NCBI GenBank assembly: GCA_002423615.1
Contig: DIKO01000046.1
Span: 1 to 7,116, forward strand
Direction: 5' to 3'
DNA length: 7,116 nucleotides
Source: Desulfobacteraceae bacterium UBA5616
GTDB taxonomy: Bacteria > Desulfobacterota > Desulfobacteria > Desulfobacterales > UBA5616
Positions 1 to 6,127 of the stretch are shown here, piece after piece. Positions within the stretch are counted from its first letter, which is position 1. Each line of letters begins with the position of its first letter. The notes under the pieces are model-generated. The model ran no database searches, was not told where the DNA came from, and saw only the letters and a program-made list of their open reading frames with translations. The position numbers and the translations under genes were made by a program.

Positions 1-2636
1 ATGGCAAAGGGCTGGAGAAAGCTTTCAAACTGGGCGGCCAGCACCATGTAAGTCAGGAGCACGGCGAGCGTGAACGCCAGGAGGATATACTGTCCGGTCT
101 CTACAAAAGTCTCCCCTTTTCCGACAAAGCTTGAAGAATACCCTTCCGGAAGAATTCCCTCGGCCATGCGCCTGACTTCCGGCAGTGCCTCACCCAGGAG
201 TTTTCCGTCGAGGTTGGCGTAGATGGTGGCGGAGCGCTGGCGGTCCCGTCGGTTGATGACATTGGGCCCGACGCCGATTTCCAGTGTGGTGAAATTGGAT
301 ATGTCCACCAGCTCGCCCCTGGCCGTCCGGATCCAGATTTTTTCCACGTCCTGGGGCAAAATCCGTTGATCATAGATCAGCCTCACCCGGATGTCGTAGC
401 TTTTCCCCCCCTGTTTAAAGTCCGCCACATCCACGCCGCCCAGAAGCGCGGCCACGGCTACCCCGATGCTCCGGACACTGACACCGGCGTCCGCGGCTTT
501 TGCCCGGTCAATGATCACGCGAACCTCAGGTTTTCCGATTTCCAGGTCCCGGGTCACTCCGATAAAACCCGGTGTTTTGGACATGCGTTCCATCAATTCA
601 CCGGAGTAGCGGTCGATATTCTCAATGGAAGGACCCTGAATCACCATCTGAACGTCTTCATTCCGCGAACCGCCGCCCATGGGCGACACATCGGTTACGG
701 ATCCTTTGACATCGGGGAAATCCTTCAGCATGCCGCGTATGGCCGTCTGGAGATCGCTCTGGGTGCGTTCCCGTTCACCCTTGGGAACCAGGGTGATAAA
801 CGCGATCCCCTTGTTGGTTCCGCCGGAGCCTGAAATGGAGAAAAAATGAAGGACTTCGGGAATTTTCTGCAGTTTTTCCCGGAGACGGTTCATGACGACA
901 TCGGTCTTGTCAATGGAATAGGACAGGGGCAGCTCGATCCGGATCAGGACCCTGCTTTGATCCTCCGCCGTGACGAATTCCTTGCCCACGAGGCTGAAAA
1001 TCCAGGCGCCGAAAATCATGGCCGCCACGGCGAAAATCAGAATGATCAGCCGGTGCATCAAAGACCATTTTAACAGGTTGCGGTAGGCATCGGTCAGCCG
1101 GTCCATCACCCGGTTGAAAATATGAAACCCGTACCCCGATTTCCGGGTTTGGAGACGCAAAAACCGTGAAGACAGCATGGGAACGACGGTGAGCGCCACC
1201 AGCAGCGAACACGCTACGGCAAAGGCCATGGAAATGGCGAACTGGAAGAAAAAGCGTCCGACCACGCCCTGCATGAACGCCACCGGGATGAAGACTCCCA
1301 GAAGCGTCATGGTAGCGGCCAGGACGGGAAAGGATACCTCGGACGAGCCCTCCAGTGCGGCAGCCATGGATCCCTTACCCAGTTCCTCACGGTGACGATA
1401 GATGTTTTCCACCATGACGATGGCGTCGTCGATGACCAGGCCGACGGCGGTGATCAGGGCCAGCATGGTCATGTTGTTCAAGGTGAAATCCAGGGCATAA
1501 ATACAGGCGAAGGTGGATATGATGGAAGTGGGAATGGCCAGGGCGCTGATCAGCGTGGTGCGGATGTTCTGCAGAAAGAGCAGTATCACCAGCGCCGCCA
1601 TGATGGACCCGAGCAGGAGCTGGAACTTTACTTCGCTGATGGACTCTTCGATGAATTCCGTGGTATCCGAAGCGATCCGGACATTCATTCCATCCGGAAG
1701 CATCCGCCGGATTTCCGGCAGGGCCTCCCGGACTTTTCTCGCAATCGCCACATTGTTGGCCCCGGACCGCGGGGCCACCCCAACGCCGACGTTTTTGAAA
1801 ATTCCTTCCCGGGTCGCGAACCGGGCCGCCGCCATGCTGTCCTCCCGGCCCGTCTCGGCGTATCCCAGAAGCTTCAACCGTATGGGCGCGCCTTCGCGAT
1901 AGGCGACGATCAGGTCGTTAAAGGCCTCGGCGGATTCCAGTTCGCCGATGGTCCGGACCAGAAATTCCTTTTCCCTGGATTCGATCTTACCCGCCGGAAT
2001 ATCGATGTGCTGGCTCCGGACGGCATCGATCACCTCATCCACGCCCAGCCGGTAGGCGGCCAGCCGTTCGCGGTTCAGCCAGATTTTGATCTCTTTTTCC
2101 CGGGCCCCACCCAGGCGGACTTCCCCGACGCCTTCGATCTTCTGCAGGAGAACCCGGACCTGTTCATCGGCAATCCGGGTCAGCTCCTCGATGGCGTATT
2201 CACCTGTTACGGCCAGCCAGATGATGGGCTGGGCGTTCATGTCCAGCTTGTCGATAACGGGCACGTCGGCATCATCGGGAATTTTGTGAAGCCGGGCCGA
2301 AATCTTGTCCCTCACCTCCTGGGCCCCCACGTCGATATCCTTGGTGAGCTCAAATTCCACCGTAATCCGGGACACTCCCTGCAGGCTCTGGGAAGTGATG
2401 TGTTTGAGCCCGCTGACGGAACTGACGGCGTCCTCGAGTTCATCGGTGATTTCATTGTCTATTTCTTCGGGGCGGGCGTTTTGCCAAGTCGTGGTAACGG
2501 TGACCATGGGAAAATCCACGTCCGGATATAAAGCGATGCCCAGCCGGCTTAAACCGATGAGACCGAACACCACCAGTGCGGCAATCATCATAAAGGCTGA
2601 AACGGGTCTTCTGATGGAAAACTCAGGAAGTATCAT
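1..2636 (-). CDS. RND-family efflux transporter, inner-membrane permease (AcrB/HAE1-like), 3'-truncated by window edge
   Basis: Proton-driven inner-membrane pump of a tripartite efflux complex, expected to take substrate from the periplasm or outer leaflet and pass it to the channel. The frame is open from ATG at 2636 for 878 codons to the window edge; AcrB-type proteins are usually ~1030-1050 aa, so roughly 150-170 residues (TM9-12) are missing. Visible in order: TM1 (~res 12-31), first porter domain with LYPDVDFP (37-44), TM2-TM6 (~338-492), TM7 (~528-550), second porter domain, and TM8 (~849-868) followed by AAQFESFLQPFA. TM4 carries GLVIDDAIVMVEN with the Asp403-Asp404 pair equivalent to AcrB D407/D408; the TM10 Lys lies outside. 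The start overlaps the adaptor stop (ATGA) and follows AAGGAG by 10 nt. The loop at ~600-609 (ISGSGGTNKG) lacks the Phe residues of the AcrB switch loop. No frameshift was met when translating by hand. The family call is secure; the drug, lipid or other substrate is unknown. Confidence 0.96.
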   Translation of the reverse strand, partial: MILPEFSIRRPVSAFMMIAALVVFGLIGLSRLGIALYPDVDFPMVTVTTTWQNARPEEIDNEITDELEDAVSSVSGLKHITSQSLQGVSRITVEFELTKDIDVGAQEVRDKISARLHKIPDDADVPVIDKLDMNAQPIIWLAVTGEYAIEELTRIADEQVRVLLQKIEGVGEVRLGGAREKEIKIWLNRERLAAYRLGVDEVIDAVRSQHIDIPAGKIESREKEFLVRTIGELESAEAFNDLIVAYREGAPIRLKLLGYAETGREDSMAAARFATREGIFKNVGVGVAPRSGANNVAIARKVREALPEIRRMLPDGMNVRIASDTTEFIEESISEVKFQLLLGSIMAALVILLFLQNIRTTLISALAIPTSIISTFACIYALDFTLNNMTMLALITAVGLVIDDAIVMVENIYRHREELGKGSMAAALEGSSEVSFPVLAATMTLLGVFIPVAFMQGVVGRFFFQFAISMAFAVACSLLVALTVVPMLSSRFLRLQTRKSGYGFHIFNRVMDRLTDAYRNLLKWSLMHRLIILIFAVAAMIFGAWIFSLVGKEFVTAEDQSRVLIRIELPLSYSIDKTDVVMNRLREKLQKIPEVLHFFSISGSGGTNKGIAFITLVPKGERERTQSDLQTAIRGMLKDFPDVKGSVTDVSPMGGGSRNEDVQMVIQGPSIENIDRYSGELMERMSKTPGFIGVTRDLEIGKPEVRVIIDRAKAADAGVSVRSIGVAVAALLGGVDVADFKQGGKSYDIRVRLIYDQRILPQDVEKIWIRTARGELVDISNFTTLEIGVGPNVINRRDRQRSATIYANLDGKLLGEALPEVRRMAEGILPEGYSSSFVGKGETFVETGQYILLAFTLAVLLTYMVLAAQFESFLQPFA

Positions 2637-3775
2637 TTTTCCAATGCTCCTTGATCAGGGGATTTTTCAGCGGCATCATCGATTTTCACAGCTCTGATTT
2701 CCGACCCCTCCCTGACGGAAAATTTTCCCTCCACGATAACGGCATCTCCGGATGACAGTTTCGAATCCAGGACTTCCGCTCGATCCGCATCAACCTTTCC
2801 CAGCCGGACCGGGTGCTTTTTTGCGGTCTTTCCCTCCACCGCGTAGACATAGGTTTCGTTCTCCGTCTGGATAATGCTCTCCCAGGGCACGGTCAGCGCA
2901 TTCTCATGCACCTCGGTGACGAGTTCGGCCCTGGCGAACATCCCGGGGTTTAAGGTTTTTTCCGAATTTTCCACCCTTGCTTTTACCAGAAAAGTCCGGG
3001 TGTCCACCGCCACTTCAGGATCAATGAAAAAAATCCTGCCGGTAAATTTTCTTCCGGGATAGGCATCCACGGTGAGATAGACAGCCTGGCCCGTTGAAAT
3101 ATGCTGTTTGTATTTTTCAGGGGCCTTGAAGGAGATTTCCAGGGCGTTCAGATCGATAACGGAAACCACGGGGGCGCCGACATTCAGGTAATGTCCGACG
3201 GAAAATGTCCTGGGCCCGGCAATGCCGTCAAAGGGCGCCCGGATCAGGGTGTCGGCAAGTACATCCTTTTGCCGGGCCAGATCCGCCTGGGTCTGGAGGA
3301 TCTGAGATTTGATTTCATCAATTTCGGTCTCGAGGTTATCGTACATCTCCCTGGAAACCAGGTCCTGTTCCACGAGCAGGCGGTTTCGCTCCAGGCTTCG
3401 TTTTTTGTTCTCCAGCCGGATTTCAAGCTGTTGGATCCGGGCCGTGAGGTTTCTGATATCCGCTAGGATTTTCACATCGTCCATCCTGACCAGGACGTCG
3501 TCTTTTTTAACCGATTTTCCCTCGTCGAAAAGGATATCGACAACCCGGCCCTGAATTTTGGATTTAAGGGCGACCTCCTGGGCCGCAACCAGTGTCCCCA
3601 CCTGCTGCAGCACATATTCCACACGCTGGGTTGTAACCTTTCCCAGGGTCACGGGAACGGCCGAAGGCCCTGCAGGCGCCGTTTTTCCGTTATCGCCGGG
3701 TTTGTTCCGCAACATGAGGACAACCCCGAGAACCACGACCACGGCTATTGCGATGAAAAGTACTTTTTGCTTCAT
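2633..3775 (-). CDS. RND efflux periplasmic adaptor (membrane fusion protein, AcrA/MdtA-like)
   Basis: Periplasmic adaptor bridging the RND pump and the outer-membrane channel; 380 aa, a normal family length. The N-terminus has a hydrophobic segment (~res 5-22) after MKQK and no lipobox Cys, so it is probably membrane-anchored by an uncleaved helix rather than a lipoprotein like AcrA. Then: first half of the lipoyl/barrel-sandwich domain (VGTLVAAQEVALKSKIQGRV, 59-78), an alpha-helical coiled-coil hairpin (~101-175), the second lipoyl half (LIRAPFDGIAG, 177-187), a beta-barrel (~208-290, with VDTRTFLVKARVEN and LNPGMFARAEL) and a membrane-proximal domain (~293-365). The hairpin has R130-x3-L134-x6-S141, matching the RLS tip motif of AcrA/MacA that contacts TolC. 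The start is supported by ATGA overlap with the channel gene and AAGGAG 10 nt upstream. The last four bases overlap the RND start. The charged tail (366-380) is probably disordered. Subfamily and substrate are not assignable. Confidence 0.96.
   Translation of the reverse strand: MKQKVLFIAIAVVVVLGVVLMLRNKPGDNGKTAPAGPSAVPVTLGKVTTQRVEYVLQQVGTLVAAQEVALKSKIQGRVVDILFDEGKSVKKDDVLVRMDDVKILADIRNLTARIQQLEIRLENKKRSLERNRLLVEQDLVSREMYDNLETEIDEIKSQILQTQADLARQKDVLADTLIRAPFDGIAGPRTFSVGHYLNVGAPVVSVIDLNALEISFKAPEKYKQHISTGQAVYLTVDAYPGRKFTGRIFFIDPEVAVDTRTFLVKARVENSEKTLNPGMFARAELVTEVHENALTVPWESIIQTENETYVYAVEGKTAKKHPVRLGKVDADRAEVLDSKLSSGDAVIVEGKFSVREGSEIRAVKIDDAAEKSPDQGALEK
2634..2652 (-). promoter_or_regulatory. 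Ribosome binding site and ATGA start/stop overlap, adaptor to RND permease
   Basis: On the minus strand AAGGAG (2652-2647) is followed by 10 nt and then ATG (2636-2634), whose last bases are shared with the adaptor stop TGA (2635-2633). This fixes the permease start and suggests termination-reinitiation coupling between the two genes. Confidence 0.8.
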
Positions 3776-5337
3776 TCTCCCAAATCTCCTTGCCCGGGCA
3801 GCCGGACCTTCATGTGGTGGTGGTCCAGAATATCGCCCATGCTGTAGTATAAATCCGAAATTCCCTTGTTGAAATCGATAATCGCCGTGGTTTTCCTTAT
3901 TTTTGCGTCGATCAGATCGTCCTGGTACTGCAATATCCTGAAAGTATCCGAAAGCCCCTGTCCCAGCCGTTTCATCTCCTGGTCCAGGGTTATGGCCGCG
4001 AGGGATTCGAATCGTTCGGCCACATCCACCCGCGCAAGGCTTCGACTGGCGGTCACCCAGGCATTTTTGACCTCGGTTTCACAGACCCCCTCAGTGCGTT
4101 TGTATTGATAAACCGCCCGTCCTTTCTCTTCTTCGGCCTGCCGGCGCCGGGATCTCGCCGCGCGGTTGCCCCATGGATAGCTTGCGGTCAGGCCGAGTTT
4201 CCATTCATACCCGTCGCCGTCCGTCATGCTGGAAAACGCGTCGTCATAGTCTCCCTGATATTGGCTGTCCGGGGAAAGGGGGTTCCGTTTTTCACCGGAC
4301 AGCCCGTTAATGCCCAGGGTTGCCGAAAGATCCAGCCTGGGCAGGGTCTGGTTGGCGTAATAGGCGATGGTCATATCCCGGTTCTCAATCTCCAGTGCCT
4401 GGTGTTTTAATTCCGGACGATGGGTCAGAGCTCTTCCCAGGGCCTGTTCCATATTGGGAAGGTCGGTGTTCATAATCTTTATGGTTTCGGGAATGATCAT
4501 TTTATCCGAAACCGGGTTCTCCCCGCGAATATTCAGAAGATCCTTCAGACGGTCCGAGATGATCTCCACCTGCTGCCTGGCAAGCAGGACCAGTTCATCC
4601 CGGGACGCCAGCGCGGTCTCGGCCCTCTGGACCTCGCTTACCGGAACCACACCGGCCTGAAACTTTTTTTGATTGCCTTCCAGGAGGGTCCTTGCCAGTT
4701 CTCTGGATTCAATCTGGAACTCCAGGGTCCTGGAGGCCTTTGCCAGATCATAATAGGTGGTTTCAATGGACCGGACAATCTGGTTGATCCGGTTTAAGTA
4801 TCCGAACTCGGCCTGTTTCCTCTGGTTTTGGGCCACCTTCAGATAAGTCGTGTTGATTTTTTCACCAAAATCCCGCAGGAGGGGCTGGGTGAGATCCAGC
4901 ACCAGATAATCCCGGTAATCCGGGGCCAGAAAAGAGGAAGCCGTGTTCTCCTCAAGGCGATAGGTTTCCAGGGAAAGTCTCGAGGATAGACCGAACCGGG
5001 ACTTCTTCCCGATCCCCGTTACGATACCGCGCTCATTGATATTGAGATTATCCTTCGGGGTTGTGGATAAATTGATGGGGGTTTTTTCCTCGGATGAAAA
5101 AACTCCCGCATCCAGAACAGGATCAAAAACCGAGTCCTGGAAGGTCACTTCTTCATCGCTGACCGGAATATCCACCCGGGTGATTTGAATGTCCAGGTTG
5201 TTTTCGATTCCCCGGGTAAGGGCTTCTCTTAAAGTCATCACGGGTTTTTTGTCAACTTCCGGCCCTTCCGCGGCATAAGCCGCTCCCAGTATGGAAATCA
5301 GGTAGAAAAAAGAAAAACCCAATACCTTTTGTTTCAT
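3772..5337 (-). CDS. TolC-family outer-membrane efflux channel protein
   Basis: Outer-membrane exit duct of the tripartite pump, 521 aa with the chosen start. The frame is open further upstream to an ATG at 5445, but ATG 5337 is preferred: it has GGAGGG 6 nt upstream and begins a classical signal peptide (MKQK, hydrophobic core, A20-Y21-A22 then AEG), whereas the longer form would bury that signal peptide 36 residues inside. There is no lipobox Cys, so it resembles TolC more than lipidated OprM. The two halves of the family fold are visible: VMTLREALTRGIENNLDI (33-50), the LDLTQPLLRDFG segment (147-158), the helical repeat with FQAGVVPVSEVQRAE (226-240), HRPEL (306-310), the second strand region (YEWKLGLTASYPWGNRAARSR, ~377-397) and the second helical repeat with RLGQGLSDTFRILQYQDDLI (457-476). 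The tail has a three-His run (506-508) and one Cys (419), both without obvious meaning. It is first in the efflux set and its stop overlaps the adaptor start. The family call is firm. Confidence 0.95.
   Translation of the reverse strand: MKQKVLGFSFFYLISILGAAYAAEGPEVDKKPVMTLREALTRGIENNLDIQITRVDIPVSDEEVTFQDSVFDPVLDAGVFSSEEKTPINLSTTPKDNLNINERGIVTGIGKKSRFGLSSRLSLETYRLEENTASSFLAPDYRDYLVLDLTQPLLRDFGEKINTTYLKVAQNQRKQAEFGYLNRINQIVRSIETTYYDLAKASRTLEFQIESRELARTLLEGNQKKFQAGVVPVSEVQRAETALASRDELVLLARQQVEIISDRLKDLLNIRGENPVSDKMIIPETIKIMNTDLPNMEQALGRALTHRPELKHQALEIENRDMTIAYYANQTLPRLDLSATLGINGLSGEKRNPLSPDSQYQGDYDDAFSSMTDGDGYEWKLGLTASYPWGNRAARSRRRQAEEEKGRAVYQYKRTEGVCETEVKNAWVTASRSLARVDVAERFESLAAITLDQEMKRLGQGLSDTFRILQYQDDLIDAKIRKTTAIIDFNKGISDLYYSMGDILDHHHMKVRLPGQGDLGE
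3773..3791 (-). promoter_or_regulatory. Ribosome binding site and ATGA start/stop overlap, channel to adaptor
   Basis: AAGGAG (3791-3786) stands 10 nt before ATG (3775-3773), which overlaps the channel stop TGA (3774-3772). A second purine-rich GGGAGA directly abuts the ATG and is probably too close to act. The geometry is the same as at the adaptor/permease junction. Confidence 0.8.
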
Positions 5338-5349
5338 CGACGACCCTCC
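5335..5349 (-). promoter_or_regulatory. Ribosome binding site deciding the TolC-family gene start
   Basis: GGAGGG (5349-5344) lies 6 nt before ATG 5337. This strong Shine-Dalgarno, together with the signal peptide that starts here, is the reason for rejecting the longer frame from ATG 5445. Confidence 0.8.
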
Positions 5350-5473
5350 ATTTTGGAAGCAAGACGCGAATTGCATCAACGAAAAAACAATCCCTGCCAT
5401 GCGTCCCTGAATCAGGACCCTCAGCCGGATTGCGGATGGATGCAAATATGTGAACCGGATGCAGGCAAAAGGT
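5338..5473 (-). other. 136-bp intergenic region between phosphatase and efflux operon
   Basis: This is the only sizeable non-coding stretch. It contains most of the stop-codon inverted repeat, the compound stem-loop with its T run, and the channel gene's Shine-Dalgarno. I saw no convincing sigma-70 -35/-10 pair and no sigma-54 -24/-12 pair. Whether the efflux genes have their own promoter here or read through from gatB cannot be settled from sequence alone. Confidence 0.7.
5382..5432 (-). terminator. Candidate compound stem-loop followed by T6 (terminator or attenuator in the efflux operon leader)
   Basis: Read on the minus strand, CAATCC (5432-5427) can pair with GGATTG (5393-5388), continued by CTG/CAG (5424-5422 with 5396-5394) after a 2-nt bulge. 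Inside lies a small hairpin, GTCCTG-ATT-CAGG(G)AC, at 5418-5403. The closing stem is immediately followed by TTTTTT (5387-5382). That is the order expected of an intrinsic terminator, but the outer stem is partly AT, bulged and encloses a long interior, so it is weaker than a textbook case. It ends 44 bp before the channel ATG, leaving little room for a separate promoter downstream, which would make attenuation more likely than simple termination. Folding was done by eye only. Confidence 0.35.
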
Positions 5474-5477
5474 TCAC
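5450..5477 (-). repeat. Inverted repeat (7-bp arms, 14-nt loop) at the phosphatase stop codon
   Basis: GTGAACC (minus strand 5477-5471) and GGTTCAC (5456-5450) are perfect complements separated by 14 nt. The first arm contains the TGA stop of the phosphatase gene. Only ATATTTG follows, so a rho-independent terminator is not convincing; a 3'-end stabilising hairpin or a protein-binding palindrome are alternatives. Confidence 0.45.
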
Positions 5478-6097
5478 TCTATCTGGGGAAGCAGGTTCAT
5501 CACTTCGACTTTCAGCGTGTTTCCTTTAATTTGAATAATGCTCAAGGCGCCGTTGGCCTGACGCAGCTCCCTGAAGTTGTCGAGGCTGATGCCCCTGGCG
5601 TGGCACAACAGGCTTAGAATGACAAAATTATGGCTGCAGATCAGAAGGGTGCTTTTTGCCGGGTGTTCAGAAATAATCCGGTTCAAGGCACTGACCGCCC
5701 TGTTCTGCACCTCTTCAAGGCTCTCTCCCCCCGGCATACTCACCTTGGCGGGGTTTTCCCACCAGGAAGTCATAAAGTCCTCGTATTCCTTGGCCCAGAC
5801 CTTGGCCACCATGCCGTCAAAGTCCCCCAGGTCCATTTCGATAAACCCCGCTTCCTCGATGATAAGGGTTTGGGGATGAAAGGCTTTGATTCTGCGTGCA
5901 GTTTCATAGGCTCTTAAGAGCGGGCTGGTGTAGATGGAGGTTAAGGATTCGTTTTTCAACATTAACGCCATGGCTTCGGCCTGATTGATGCCGGTCTGGT
6001 TCAGCGGCGTATCGCTTCTTCCCTGGAACCTGTGCGTCCGGTTCCACTCGGTCTGGCCGTGTCGGACCAAAAGAACTTTCACGTCCCAATCACTCAT
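5474..6097 (-). CDS. Histidine phosphatase family protein (phosphoglycerate-mutase-like, GpmB/CobC type)
   Basis: Soluble, presumably cytoplasmic phosphatase or phosphomutase of 207 aa, a usual length for cofactor-independent-looking members of this branch. Visible active-site elements: LLVRHGQTEWN with R12 and the phospho-accepting H13; FQGRSDTPLNQTG (24-36); SPLLRAYETA with R62; the acidic candidate proton donor E87 in FIEMDLGDFDG; PGGES (122-126); and the second catalytic H156 in CSHN. The last motif is normally SHG(G), so Asn157 is a departure. ATG 6097 is the only usual start available: gatB's own stop lies 30 nt upstream in the same frame, no other start codon lies between, and GGAG sits 10 nt before it. 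The short gap without a terminator suggests co-transcription with gatB. Family membership does not tell the substrate: alpha-ribazole phosphate, phosphoglycerate, other sugar phosphates or nucleotides are all possible, and no cobalamin gene is visible nearby to favour CobC. Confidence 0.93.
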   Translation of the reverse strand: MSDWDVKVLLVRHGQTEWNRTHRFQGRSDTPLNQTGINQAEAMALMLKNESLTSIYTSPLLRAYETARRIKAFHPQTLIIEEAGFIEMDLGDFDGMVAKVWAKEYEDFMTSWWENPAKVSMPGGESLEEVQNRAVSALNRIISEHPAKSTLLICSHNFVILSLLCHARGISLDNFRELRQANGALSIIQIKGNTLKVEVMNLLPQIE

Positions 6098-6127
6098 GAT
6101 GCGTATGCTCCATCTGCTGGTTTGAAA

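Noticed and set aside
1392..2531. 379-codon open frame on the plus strand, antisense to the RND gene
   Set aside because: It lies wholly inside a clear RND coding sequence, its translation is low-complexity in D, G, Q and H without family motifs, and it has no good ribosome binding site; it is a shadow of GC-rich codon use.
1..2636. Possible frameshift or pseudogene in the RND gene
   Set aside because: Translation by hand gives 878 uninterrupted codons with conserved motifs throughout; the missing end is due only to the window edge.
3101..3466. 121-codon plus-strand frame opposite the adaptor gene
   Set aside because: It mirrors the conserved adaptor coding sequence and its product has no recognisable domain or signal.
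5384..5402. TGGCA...TTG resembling a sigma-54 -24/-12 promoter before the channel gene
   Set aside because: The spacing is wrong: the position where the -12 GC should fall holds TT.
5338..5445. 36-codon N-terminal extension of the TolC-family gene from ATG 5445
   Set aside because: It would bury the signal peptide internally, has no convincing Shine-Dalgarno, and runs through the predicted stem-loop and T run.
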